Below are positions 51,729-60,410 of a stretch of 64,000 nt of DNA, piece after piece. How positions within the stretch are numbered: position 1 is the first letter of the stretch; each line of letters begins with the position of its first letter. The DNA comes from Chloroflexota bacterium (GTDB taxonomy: Bacteria > Chloroflexota > Dehalococcoidia > Bin125), in assembly GCA_028875225.1 (NCBI GenBank), contig JAPPFB010000004.1, positions 1 through 64,000 on the forward strand. Reading direction: 5' to 3'. The position numbers and the translations under genes were made by a program. Under the pieces are notes generated by a model. That model was given only the letters and a program-made list of their open reading frames with translations, ran no database searches and had not been told where the DNA came from.

Positions 51729-54250
51729 TTGCCAATCGACCGCGTGATCTCTGGATACACCGCCAACTGAGCTGGCGGGCGGCTGACGATCGCCGCAAGA
51801 ATGCTGTCGGTGTACAGCTGACGGCCGAGCGCGTTCAGGTGCGTGCCGTCCCATGAGACCTCGTCCTCGCGGCCATCGGTAATCTCGTTCCAGTCCACCA
51901 GGGTGACCCAATCGTGTTTGGCGACCTCTTCGCGCAGCATCCGGTTGGTGTCGCGCTCGTAGCTCAACAGCGGTTCACGAGGCGGGAACTGCCGAGTCAG
52001 GACAATCAGGTGTCGGACGCCCTCGGCGGCGTCGAGCAGTTTCTGAAAGCCCCGAGCATCGAGGAAACTGGTGCCCACCGCATGAATGATGACGGTGTCG
52101 CGGGGACCGTTTCGAGCACGGTCTTCCCTCAGAATCGAGATCGCCGTATGGGCCAGCCGCCCGACTTCGGCGTCGACCTCGATTCCGACCTGTTCCAGAC
52201 GCGACCTGGCGCCGACCATCACGGAGTCGCCAATCGCCAGGGGAGGCAGTCCGAAATTCAGGCTTAGCACCGTGGGACGCAGCGACTGCTCGTCGATGTG
52301 GTCAAGCAGCAGCGTGAAGCCCAACGACTCGGTCTGGTCACCGTCCCCCCACGACCAGGTCGGCATGGCGTCGAGCGGCCCGCCCGGCTCGGCCATGAAC
52401 CGCATCGGCAAATCGACGAGGAACGCCGACGACTGGCAAACGCGTTCCGTTAGGCCCTCGTCTTGCCAGCTCAGACATCCATGGCCGCGCTGCTCAATCT
52501 GAACGAACGCGCACGGAGCAGTGCCGGGGCAGGGAACGATCAACACGTCGCCTGGATGGATGATTCGCAAAGCGTTGTCGCCATTCAGCTCAATGAACCG
52601 CTGTCGGCTCAATTGGAAGCGATTTATGAGACCGTACGGCGAATCGCCTGGCTCGACGGTGTAGCGGGTGTAGTACTCGCCCGGCGGATACTGGATCAAG
52701 GAGTGGTCAGCAGCGAACCGCGCCGGAGAATCCGGCTCCGGCTGCGCCTCACTCGACTGAGGAATCGACCAGGCCGCCGAGATCGGCGCGACCTCTACCC
52801 CCGATACTCCGCTCGCCGAGCTCACGATCGCCGTGTCCCCGGAGTCGCCAGACAGCGACGGGCCGGCTTGGCCCTCAACCTCGGAGGCATGCCGATTGTT
52901 GCTGGTGATGACGCGCTGAACGGTGGTCCGACCAGCTTCGAGATCGGTCGAGCGGTCCGGCTCGACTGCCTGGCTCAGTGCCGACTGCTCGGCCGAGGCG
53001 GAGAACAGCAAATCTGATGGCGACCGTCCGGGCAACACGATGAACCCGATCACCAGGCCCAGAAACACCGCCAGGGATCCCGAAGCCGCGACCGCGACCA
53101 GTGCACGCCGGTTCGCCCGCACCACGCGGAATCGGGCGTTGGCCCAGAACTCGGGCCGACGCATGGGCGCCTCAACGAGCCGATAACTCAATTCCGACAG
53201 CAAGAACGTGGCCGCGAGCGCCGCGGCGACGATCGCGACCGTGTTGGGCACAAAGTTGAACTCCCACTGCAGGGCCAGCAACACCGGCCAGTGCCAGAGA
53301 TAGATGCTGTAACTCCGCTGGCCCATCCACCGCAGCGGCGGAGTCTCCAGAGCGCGCCCCACCAGGGAGCCCGGCCGGACGACGAACGACACCACCACGA
53401 TCGCCGCTGCCGAAATGCCCAGCAGACCCCACGGATACATCCAGTCGCTCCAGTGGCGACCGATGACCATGATCACGACGATCATCGCCAGGCAGAGAAC
53501 GGCGGTGACGTCCATGGCGATCCCGACCGGTCGATCCCAGCTGTAACGCCAGGGCCTCCAGACCAGGCCGACCGCCACCCCGATCAGGATCGTGAACGCC
53601 CGGGGATCGCTGCCAAAGTAGACCCGCGACGGATCCGCGCCCGGCGTGAACAGGATCACCATCCAGATCAGCGACATCACCGCCAGGGCCGCAACCATGC
53701 ACCACAACCAGCGCAGATTGAGGAAGCGCATGACCACAGCGAACAGGATGGGCCAGACGATGTAGAACTGTTCCTCGACCGCCAGCGACCACAAGTGCCG
53801 CAGTTGCGACGGCCGCTCGAACATTTCGAAGTACGACACCCCGCGCAGGATCAAATCCCAATTGGTGAAGTACACCGCGGCCATCAACACGTCATGCAGG
53901 TGCTGACCGAGCGTGTCGCCGAGCATTCGCGCGGCATAGACCGTGGTCACGATCAGGACAAGAGCCAGGACCGGCAGCAGCCGACGCGCGCGGCGCAACC
54001 AGAATCGGGCCAGGTCCGTGTCGGAATGACGCTCGCGCTCGGCAATCAGCAACGCGGTGATCAGGAATCCCGAGACGACGAAGAAGACGTCAACGCCAAG
54101 AAATCCGGCCGGCAGCCAGGCAACGCCGGCGTGAAACAGCACCACGGCGAGCGCCGCCAGACCGCGGATTCCGTCGAGGCCTGCCAGGTGCGGCAGACCG
54201 CGCTCGCCTGCTGTCGATTCACGCTGCAGGTCGACGCCCGGGCCCAACAT
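51725..54250 (-). CDS. acyltransferase-3 / LysM / SGNH-hydrolase fusion
   Basis: The product has 841 residues. Residues 20-405 form an OafA-type acyltransferase-3 membrane domain with about ten helices and the catalytic R29-x10-H40 motif (GIRGLAALAVVLFH) and VDVFFVVSGFLIT. A Ser/Gly-rich linker follows. Residues about 526-572 are a LysM peptidoglycan-binding module (TRYTVEPGDSPYGLINRFQL; NGDNALRIIHPGDVLIVP). The C-terminal part is an SGNH esterase/transferase domain with GDS at 674-676 and DGTH at 801-804. OafA-like fusions to SGNH domains O-acetylate surface glycans; the LysM insert between them is unusual and would hold the SGNH domain at the wall. It begins 6 bp after the carboxylase stop. 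Confidence 0.88.
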   Translation of the reverse strand: MLGPGVDLQRESTAGERGLPHLAGLDGIRGLAALAVVLFHAGVAWLPAGFLGVDVFFVVSGFLITALLIAERERHSDTDLARFWLRRARRLLPVLALVLIVTTVYAARMLGDTLGQHLHDVLMAAVYFTNWDLILRGVSYFEMFERPSQLRHLWSLAVEEQFYIVWPILFAVVMRFLNLRWLWCMVAALAVMSLIWMVILFTPGADPSRVYFGSDPRAFTILIGVAVGLVWRPWRYSWDRPVGIAMDVTAVLCLAMIVVIMVIGRHWSDWMYPWGLLGISAAAIVVVSFVVRPGSLVGRALETPPLRWMGQRSYSIYLWHWPVLLALQWEFNFVPNTVAIVAAALAATFLLSELSYRLVEAPMRRPEFWANARFRVVRANRRALVAVAASGSLAVFLGLVIGFIVLPGRSPSDLLFSASAEQSALSQAVEPDRSTDLEAGRTTVQRVITSNNRHASEVEGQAGPSLSGDSGDTAIVSSASGVSGVEVAPISAAWSIPQSSEAQPEPDSPARFAADHSLIQYPPGEYYTRYTVEPGDSPYGLINRFQLSRQRFIELNGDNALRIIHPGDVLIVPCPGTAPCAFVQIEQRGHGCLSWQDEGLTERVCQSSAFLVDLPMRFMAEPGGPLDAMPTWSWGDGDQTESLGFTLLLDHIDEQSLRPTVLSLNFGLPPLAIGDSVMVGARSRLEQVGIEVDAEVGRLAHTAISILREDRARNGPRDTVIIHAVGTSFLDARGFQKLLDAAEGVRHLIVLTRQFPPREPLLSYERDTNRMLREEVAKHDWVTLVDWNEITDGREDEVSWDGTHLNALGRQLYTDSILAAIVSRPPAQLAVYPEITRSIGN

Positions 54251-54256
54251 CGCCCG

Positions 54257-55921
54257 TCACATCCGGAACACGCCGAAGTTGGACTCCGGCACCGGCGCAT
54301 TGCGAGCCGCCGCCAGGCCAACGGCGAGCGCTTGTCGGGTGTCGATTGGATCGAGGATGCCGTCGTCCCAGATTCGGGCCGAGCCGTAGTAGGCCGCGCC
54401 TTCCTCTTCGTACTTCTCCAGCGTGGGCGCCATGAACTCGCGTTGCTCGTCCGACGTCATCTCCTCGCCCTGCCGCGCGAGCGCGTCCTGCCGAATCGTG
54501 AGCAACACGTTCGCCGCCTGCTCGCCGCCCATCACCGAGACGCGGGCGTTGGGCCAGGTCCAGAGCAGGCGCGGCGAGTATGCCCGTCCGCACATCGCAT
54601 AGTTGCCGGCGCCGAACGATCCGCCGAGCACGATTGAGAACTTGGGCACCTCGGCGCAGGCGACGGCCGTCACCATCTTCGCGCCGTGCTTGGCGATGCC
54701 CTCGTGCTCGTAGCGGCGGCCGACCATGAACCCGGTGATGTTCTGGAGGAACAGCAGCGGCGTCCCCCGCTTGGCGCAGAGCTGGATGAAGTGCGCTCCC
54801 TTGAGCGCCGACTCCGAAAACAGAATGCCGTTGTTGGCCACGATCCCGACCGGATGGCCCATCACCCTCGCAAACCCACAGACGAGCGTACTCCCGTATG
54901 AGGGCTTGAACTCATGCAAGCGCGATCCGTCCACGATCCTGGCGATCACTTCGCGCACGTCGTACGACTTGCGCGTCGATTGCGGAACGATGCCGTAGAT
55001 CTCATCGGGGTCGTATAGCGGAGGCTCGATCTGATCGGGGGGAGAAACCGGCCAGTCGGCGGCGGCCTCGCTGCCCAGGTTCGCGACAGCGGCGCGCACG
55101 AGTTCCAGCGCATGCTCGTCGTCTTCGGCCAGGTGATCGGCGACGCCCGACACCTGCGTGTGGACCAGACCGCCGCCGAGTTCCTCGGCCGAGATTTCCT
55201 CGCCCGTCGCCGCCCGAACCAGGGGCGGTCCGCCCAGGAAGATGGTGCCGACGCCGTCGACGATGATCGCTTCATCCGACATCGCCGGGACATACGCGCC
55301 GCCCGCCGTGCAGGATCCCATCACCGCGGCGATCTGCGGGATGCCCGCGGCCGACATCGTGGCCTGGTTGTAGAAAATGCGGCCGAAGTGATCGCGGTCG
55401 GGGAACACGTCGGCCTGCATCGGCAGAAATGCCCCGCCGGAATCGACCAGGTAGACACAGGGCAGCCGGTTCTGCGCGGCGATCTCCTGCGCCCGCAAGT
55501 GTTTCTTCACCGTCACCGGGTAATAGCTGCCGCCCTTCACCGTCGCGTCATTGGCGACGACCATGATCTCGCGTCCAGCGACACGGCCGATTCCCGTGAC
55601 AATGCCGGCGCCAGGCGCCTCGTCGCCGTACATGCCGTTCGCGGCGAGCGGCGACAGCTCCAGGAAGGGCGAGTCGGGATCCAGCATGCGCTCGATCCGT
55701 TCTCGAGCGAGCAGCTTGCCCCGTGAGTGGTGTCGGTCGACGCTGCGTTGGCCTCCGCCGTCCCGGACGACGGCCTCGCGCTCGCGCAACTCCTCGACCA
55801 GGCCGCGCATCCAGGCCGCGTTCTCGCGGAACTCAGCCGAGCCGGTATCGACCGTCGATTGAATCGGCGTCGATGCGTCGATTCGATAGGAGAGTTCGGG
55901 AGATTCGCCGCCGTCGGTCAT
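54257..55921 (-). CDS. acyl-CoA carboxylase carboxyltransferase (beta) subunit
   Basis: The product has 554 residues from ATG 55921 ([13 protein letters not shown]). The carboxyltransferase fold shows [16 protein letters not shown], then [75 protein letters not shown] and [38 protein letters not shown]. It is closest in style to the methylcrotonoyl- or propionyl-CoA carboxylase beta chain. No biotin carboxylase or carrier gene lies beside it. It transfers CO2 from biotin to an acyl-CoA. Confidence 0.93.
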   Translation of the reverse strand: MTDGGESPELSYRIDASTPIQSTVDTGSAEFRENAAWMRGLVEELREREAVVRDGGGQRSVDRHHSRGKLLARERIERMLDPDSPFLELSPLAANGMYGDEAPGAGIVTGIGRVAGREIMVVANDATVKGGSYYPVTVKKHLRAQEIAAQNRLPCVYLVDSGGAFLPMQADVFPDRDHFGRIFYNQATMSAAGIPQIAAVMGSCTAGGAYVPAMSDEAIIVDGVGTIFLGGPPLVRAATGEEISAEELGGGLVHTQVSGVADHLAEDDEHALELVRAAVANLGSEAAADWPVSPPDQIEPPLYDPDEIYGIVPQSTRKSYDVREVIARIVDGSRLHEFKPSYGSTLVCGFARVMGHPVGIVANNGILFSESALKGAHFIQLCAKRGTPLLFLQNITGFMVGRRYEHEGIAKHGAKMVTAVACAEVPKFSIVLGGSFGAGNYAMCGRAYSPRLLWTWPNARVSVMGGEQAANVLLTIRQDALARQGEEMTSDEQREFMAPTLEKYEEEGAAYYGSARIWDDGILDPIDTRQALAVGLAAARNAPVPESNFGVFRM

Positions 55922-56043
55922 GGGACGCTCCAGAGAACGCACCTGTTCGGCACCATGTGAGCAGCGTATTGGCGGGCTAGACTCCTCCGCAGGCCGTCTG
56001 ATGGCCGACCTCGTAAACCACAGCAAGAGACCGGAGCATAACG

Positions 56044-56985
56044 ATGCCAGCGCAACTTTCTGACGGGAACTACACCTACAGCGCGCTCGACATATGGGAG
56101 CAACTGCCCGACGGCATAACGCTGGTCGAGTGTCCGGGCGTGGCCGTCGACGCCAATGACGCCGTCTATGTGTTGACCCGCAACACCGAGCATCCGGTCA
56201 TGGTGTTCGACGCCGACGGCACGTGGCGGGGCAGTTGGGGACAGGGCAACTTCACCGATCGGTCGCACGGCATCTGGATCGGTCCCGAGGGCGATGTCTG
56301 GGGCGCCGACGACGGGACCCACACGATCACCCGCTGGTCGCCCGACGGAGAACTGCTGCAGACGCTGGGCGACCCCTACAATCCCGCTCCCGCCTGGGCC
56401 GGCAAGCCGTTCAACCGTCCCACCCATGCGGCGGTGAGCCCGAAGTCCGGCGACATCTTCGTCACCGACGGCTATGGCAACAGCTGCGTCCACCGCTTCG
56501 ACGCCGACGGCAATCACAAGCAGACCTGGGGCACGCCCGGCATCGACGCGGGTCAGTTCATCCGCCCGCACAACATCGCGATCGACGAAGACGGGCTGCT
56601 GTACATCGCCGACCGCGAGTGCCATCGCGTGCAGATCTTCTCGGAATCGGGCCAGTTCGTGACGATGTGGAACAACATCCACCGTCCGGACGGCCTGACG
56701 CTCGCGCCCGACGGCAACATCTACATCGGCGAACTGAACGAAATGGGCGGCATGCAGGACGCGCCCGGCCTGGGCCACCGGGTCAGCGTTTACGACCGCT
56801 CCGGCAACCGCCTCGCCCTCCTCGGTCACCCCGACGAGGGCGACGAAGCCGGCAAGTTCATCGCCCCCCACGGCATCGCCGTCGACTCAAAGGGAGACAT
56901 CTACGTCGGAGAAGTCTGCAACACGATCCGAGGCAAAGCCCTCGGCGTCGAGCTCCACTCCCTCAGCAAGCTCGTTCGCCAATAG
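56044..56985 (+). CDS. NHL-repeat beta-propeller protein
   Basis: The product has 313 residues. About six NHL blades are visible, for example [92 protein letters not shown] and [17 protein letters not shown]. There is no signal peptide. Related proteins are peptidylglycine alpha-amidating lyase-like, and this gene could belong to that group. The function is not evident. It is divergent from the carboxylase gene. Confidence 0.88.
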   Translation: MPAQLSDGNYTYSALDIWEQLPDGITLVECPGVAVDANDAVYVLTRNTEHPVMVFDADGTWRGSWGQGNFTDRSHGIWIGPEGDVWGADDGTHTITRWSPDGELLQTLGDPYNPAPAWAGKPFNRPTHAAVSPKSGDIFVTDGYGNSCVHRFDADGNHKQTWGTPGIDAGQFIRPHNIAIDEDGLLYIADRECHRVQIFSESGQFVTMWNNIHRPDGLTLAPDGNIYIGELNEMGGMQDAPGLGHRVSVYDRSGNRLALLGHPDEGDEAGKFIAPHGIAVDSKGDIYVGEVCNTIRGKALGVELHSLSKLVRQ

Positions 56986-57015
56986 CCGTCCCGGAACCCC
57001 GGCGTTTCACCCCCT

Positions 57016-57046
57016 CGTCATACCCGCGCTCGAGCGCGGGTATCTC
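57016..57046 (+). repeat. palindromic repeat family 1, copy c
   Basis: It reads CGTCATACCCGCG, CTCGAG, CGCGGGTATCTC, with a perfect stem. The arms match copy b, while the loop differs. Confidence 0.6.
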
Positions 57047-57085
57047 GCGGTGCGCGGCACGGACGAAGCACGGCAACACGACTGC

Positions 57086-57838
57086 TCAGCTGTGGCTACG
57101 TTGCAGCCGATATCGAAGGAACGCTTCACCGTTCCCGGCCGTAATCGCGTGGACCAGCGACAGCTGCCTGATCCCCTCGGCCGTCGGCTCGCCGGGCCAC
57201 TGGACGGCGGGGTGAGCGCTCTCGCCACCCGCGATCCTCGGCGCGAGGGTGAGGAAGTACTCGTCCACCAGGCCGTGTCGCATCAGATCACCGTTCAGAG
57301 TTGCGCCGCCCTCGACCAGCACCCGCGATGCTCCCAACTCGCCCTTCGTGTGAGCCAGCGCGGCGACCGCTTCGCTTCCCTCTTGCACGCTGACCACCGG
57401 CCGGCCGCGAGTCTCCAATTCGCGGCGAACGGCGTCGGGAGCGGCGCTGGACAAATAGATCACGGCTTCGAATCCGTCGTCGGTGAAGAATCGTCGCTCC
57501 GGCGGCAGATCTCCGCTTCGGGTCAGCACCGCGGCGATCGGTGACGGGGTCATTCCGCGATCCAGACGCCACTGTTCCAGGCCGGGATCGTTGAGCCGGG
57601 CCGAAGTGCCCGAGGCGCGGAATGTCGCGCCGCCGTTCATCACCACGTCGAAGTGGACGCGCAGCTCGCGCATCAGACGCTGGTCGAGCTTCGACCCAAG
57701 GCCGCGCTCGGTGCCGTCGATCACCGTTCGTCCGTCGGCGGACATGACCATGTTGATCGCGACGAACGGCCGATCCGGCGGTGGATCGGGAAAGCTCAGC
57801 GCGGTGTAATCGATCTCTCCGGGATCGAGTTGTGGCAT
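57086..57838 (-). CDS. RibD C-terminal / dihydrofolate-reductase-like reductase
   Basis: The product has 250 residues. FVAINMVMSADGRTVIDGTERGLGSKLDQRLMRELRVHFDVVMNGGATFRA is the standard opening of the RibD_C family, and VLVEGGATLNGDLMRHGLVDEYFLTLAPRI is its NADPH-binding region. It is probably a 5-amino-6-(5-phosphoribosylamino)uracil reductase-like enzyme or a related NADPH reductase without the deaminase half. No riboflavin genes are nearby. Confidence 0.9.
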   Translation of the reverse strand: MPQLDPGEIDYTALSFPDPPPDRPFVAINMVMSADGRTVIDGTERGLGSKLDQRLMRELRVHFDVVMNGGATFRASGTSARLNDPGLEQWRLDRGMTPSPIAAVLTRSGDLPPERRFFTDDGFEAVIYLSSAAPDAVRRELETRGRPVVSVQEGSEAVAALAHTKGELGASRVLVEGGATLNGDLMRHGLVDEYFLTLAPRIAGGESAHPAVQWPGEPTAEGIRQLSLVHAITAGNGEAFLRYRLQRSHS

Positions 57839-57860
57839 GGGCTCATGCTAGGTTGCGGGC

Positions 57861-58103
57861 ATGTCGGATCAGGAGCAGGAAGCCCCGGTAGTCGACGAGG
57901 AAGCGTCGCAAGAGCCCGACCGCAACTTTCCCATCTCCGAGAACGCCCGATTCACGATCGGCGGCAAGCCGCTCGTGCTGGACGACTTCATCGACATCAC
58001 AACCGGCGACATCGCCAGCCGGCCAAGAGTCGAGCCGCAACCGCAGCCCCAACCCCTGCCGAAGCAAGTGATCTGGAACGCCCGCCGACCGGTCGAGGAC
58101 TAG
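57861..58103 (+). CDS. small acidic protein, unknown
   Basis: The product has 80 residues from ATG 57861. The N-terminus is acidic (QEQEAPVVDEEASQEPDRN). The middle contains ISENARFTIGGKPLVLDDFIDITTGDIAS, which looks folded. The tail is Gln/Pro-rich (EPQPQPQPLPKQVIW). It is convergent with the OsmC-like gene and overlaps its stop by 4 bp. No family is recognised. Confidence 0.5.
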   Translation: MSDQEQEAPVVDEEASQEPDRNFPISENARFTIGGKPLVLDDFIDITTGDIASRPRVEPQPQPQPLPKQVIWNARRPVED

Positions 58104-58570
58104 TTGTCCCCGTAGTCGGCTTCCCAGGTGATATCGATGGCGTCCTTGACGCTCTCGTGCGCGGGACAGCCGGGCGCATGGAACTTGACCGCTCTGTCGG
58201 CGGCAGCTCGCTGTTCGTCGGCGATGCCCGGGATGTGGAAGATGACGTGGATCTTCGTGATCCGAATCGTCTGGTTGTCTTCGCCCTCGATCGTGCCCAG
58301 GACGTCGGCCTTGTAGGTGTTGGGGTCGAACTCGACCTTGCGCGCGGACATCGCCCGTGCGAGCGTGCCGTACATTCAACCGCCGACCGCGGCGACGATG
58401 TGGTCGAGCGTGGCCGTCATCGGCGGCGCGGACTCGGGCACGCCGTAGTGCTCCTTGAGCTTGCCCTGGACGCCGTAGACGACCTGCTCAGGCACCTCGC
58501 CGAGCGTCGCATGGCGCAACCCGTTCTTCAGTTCGAGCTTGTTGCGTGAGATGTATTCGAATCTGGGCAT
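58100..58570 (-). CDS. OsmC-like thiol peroxidase with UGA at the peroxidatic position (candidate selenoprotein)
   Basis: One frame of 157 codons is interrupted only by TGA at 58378-58376 (codon 65). The flanks read DHIVAAVGG-UGA-MYGTLARAM. In OsmC-like proteins the peroxidatic Cys sits exactly in this AA.GGC..GTL context at the start of the long helix. The resolving Cys is present at residue 135 (HAPGCPAHESV). The downstream sequence is fully OsmC-like (ITKIHVIFHIPG; KDAIDITWEADY). If UGA is read as selenocysteine, the product is a 156-residue peroxidase; Sec-containing OsmC-like proteins are reported from marine metagenomes. If not, the gene is split by a nonsense codon. A hairpin at 58342-58361 follows the UGA. 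Confidence 0.75.
58342..58361 (-). promoter_or_regulatory. candidate bacterial SECIS hairpin
   Basis: On the minus strand, CGCACGG (58361-58355) pairs with CCGCGCG (58347-58341) with one A/C mismatch. The 7-nt loop GCGATGT (58354-58348) contains GU at 27-28 nt after the UGA, within the range known for bacterial SECIS elements. High local GC makes a chance hairpin possible. Confidence 0.35.
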
Positions 58571-58575
58571 CTGGG

Positions 58576-58616
58576 ACCCCCTCCGCCTGCGGCACCTCCC
58601 CCTTCAAGGGGGAGGG
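58576..58616 (+). repeat. palindromic repeat family 2, copy c
   Basis: It reads GACCCCCTCCGCCTGC, GGCACCTCCCCC, TTCAA, GGGGGAG. It lies between the OsmC-like and aminotransferase genes and may act as a boundary of the upstream transcript. Confidence 0.6.
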
Positions 58617-58626
58617 CATGTAGTGA

Positions 58627-59799
58627 CTAGCCGTTCGCCAACAGGGTACGCATTCTGTCGACGCCTTCGACGATTTCCTCGAGCGATGCGGCGTAGCTGA
58701 AGCGCAGGTAGCCCTCGCCCAGGTGGCCGAAGCTGGTTCCCGCGATCACGGCCAAGCCGGCCTCTTCCAGCAGGCGTTCCTGCAACGTGCGAGCGTCGAT
58801 GCCCGTTTCGGAGATGTTGGGGAAGGCGTAGAACGCACCGAGCGGGGTGACGCAACTGACGCCGGGCACGTCGTTAAGCTCCTTCACGATCACCTGGCGG
58901 CGCTCGTCGAAGGCGGTCGTCATGATGTCGACCGCTTCCTGAGGGCCGTCCAGCGCCTCGATTGCGGCGTACTGCGTGGCGGCGTTGGGACAGGAATAGC
59001 TGTTGATCGCGAGCCGCTCGGCGAAGGGAAAGAGGTCCGGCGGGAAGATGCCGAAGCCCAGCCGCCAGCCGGTCATCGCGTAGGTCTTGCTCCAGCCGTC
59101 GAGCACGATCAAACGGTCGCGGAGCTGCGGATAGTTGAGCCAGGAAGTGTGCTCCAGACCTTCATAGAGGATGCGCGAATAGATCTCGTCGCTCAGGATG
59201 ACCACATCCGGCCATCGTTCGAGGCCCTCAACCAGCCGCTCGACCTGGTCACGAGAATAGACCCCGCCGGTCGGATTGGCCGGGCTATTGAGAATGATCA
59301 ATCGGGTGCGTTCGTTGATCTGGCTCAGCACTTGATCGGGGTCGAACGTAAAGCCGTCAGACTCATGCAGCTCAATCGGTACCGGCGTCGCGCCGGAGAA
59401 GCGGATCACCGACTCATAGATTGGGAAGCCGGGATTCGGATACATGATCTCCGCGCCCGATTCGCCCATCAACAGCGCGGCAAAGAACATCACCGGCTTT
59501 GCTCCTGGCGTGATCAGCACCGATTCCGGGTCCACCGCAGCGCCGTGGCGGCGTTGCAGGTCGCGGGCGACCGCGTCGCGAAGTTCCGGAATCCCGGCGC
59601 CGGGCGTGTAACCGTGCTTGCCGTCGGCGAGCGCCTGCTCGCCAGCGCGGACAATGTTGTCGGGCGTGGAGAAGTCGGGCTGTCCGATGCCGAGATTGAT
59701 GATCGAGCGTCCCTCGGCGGCAAGCTTGTTTGCTCGCGCCAGCACTTCGAACGCGGTCTCCGTGCCCAGGTTCTGCGCTGCGGCTGTGGGGAGCACCAT
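58627..59799 (-). CDS. class I/II PLP-dependent aminotransferase
   Basis: The product has 390 residues. It is of aspartate aminotransferase fold type I: INLGIGQPDF, GYTPGAGIPELRDAV, N175 in NSPANPTGG, D204 and Y207 in ILSDEIY, and Schiff-base lysine K238 in DGWSKTYAMTGWRLG. The final Arg is in YLRFSYAAS. It is close in style to aspartate/alanine/aromatic transaminases of the AspC/AlaT type, and the exact amino donor is not readable. Both ends are clean. Confidence 0.94.
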   Translation of the reverse strand: MVLPTAAAQNLGTETAFEVLARANKLAAEGRSIINLGIGQPDFSTPDNIVRAGEQALADGKHGYTPGAGIPELRDAVARDLQRRHGAAVDPESVLITPGAKPVMFFAALLMGESGAEIMYPNPGFPIYESVIRFSGATPVPIELHESDGFTFDPDQVLSQINERTRLIILNSPANPTGGVYSRDQVERLVEGLERWPDVVILSDEIYSRILYEGLEHTSWLNYPQLRDRLIVLDGWSKTYAMTGWRLGFGIFPPDLFPFAERLAINSYSCPNAATQYAAIEALDGPQEAVDIMTTAFDERRQVIVKELNDVPGVSCVTPLGAFYAFPNISETGIDARTLQERLLEEAGLAVIAGTSFGHLGEGYLRFSYAASLEEIVEGVDRMRTLLANG

Positions 59800-59889
59800 G
59801 AACGACCTCCGATCTCGCCTCGTTCTGCATCGAGGGTACTTGCCAACTGCCGTTCAGCCACTGGATACCATTGGCCCACGGAGGTTGCG

Positions 59890-60405
59890 GTGAGGCGCTG
59901 GAGTCAGACCTCGCTCGTCCTGGCCGCTTCGGCTGCATTGGCCGCGTTGGTCACCTTGTCCGCCCTGATCGCCGGCTGCGGCGAACCCGAACCGCTCGCA
60001 GTCCCGTCGTCGGAACAATCGGAGGACATCAGCGGACCACGAACCGGCTCGCAAATTTTCGCATCGACCTGCGCCGTCTGTCACGGAGACGGCGGAGAGG
60101 GCGCCGACGACTGGATGGTGCGCGACGAGGACGGCCGCCTGCCGCCGCCGCCGCTTAATGGCGACGGGCACACCTGGCACCACTCGGACGGCGTGCTCTA
60201 CGGCATCGTCAGCGATGGCGGCGCGGGCATCGGCTTCGGCAGCAACATGCCCGGCTTCAAGGACGAGCTCTCGCACGAAGAGATTGTTGCGGTGCTCGAC
60301 TTCGTGAAGACCCTGTGGGAGGGCAAGGAGATCGACGGGTTCTCGATATTGGAGTCGCAACGGGAGCTGAGTGAAGTTGACCCCTATCCCGTCGCCGGCG
60401 GTTGA
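59890..60405 (+). CDS. cytochrome c lipoprotein
   Basis: The product has 171 residues from GTG 59890, preceded by GGAGG. The signal ends in LSALIAGC (C30, lipobox). The heme site is C61-A-V-C64-H65, and the distal methionine is likely M120 (FGSNMPGF). SHEEIVAVLDFVKTLW is the typical C-terminal helix of class I cytochrome c. The product is an outer-leaflet electron carrier. No oxidase genes are nearby. Confidence 0.88.
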   Translation: MRRWSQTSLVLAASAALAALVTLSALIAGCGEPEPLAVPSSEQSEDISGPRTGSQIFASTCAVCHGDGGEGADDWMVRDEDGRLPPPPLNGDGHTWHHSDGVLYGIVSDGGAGIGFGSNMPGFKDELSHEEIVAVLDFVKTLWEGKEIDGFSILESQRELSEVDPYPVAGG

Positions 60406-60410
60406 CGCTC

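Noticed and set aside
58376-58378. Whole-genome reassignment of UGA (code 4 or 25)
   Set aside because: Many genes here end in functional TGA (for example dppC, hsdM, 25898-30259, the RidA-like gene), so only site-specific recoding or mutation is plausible.
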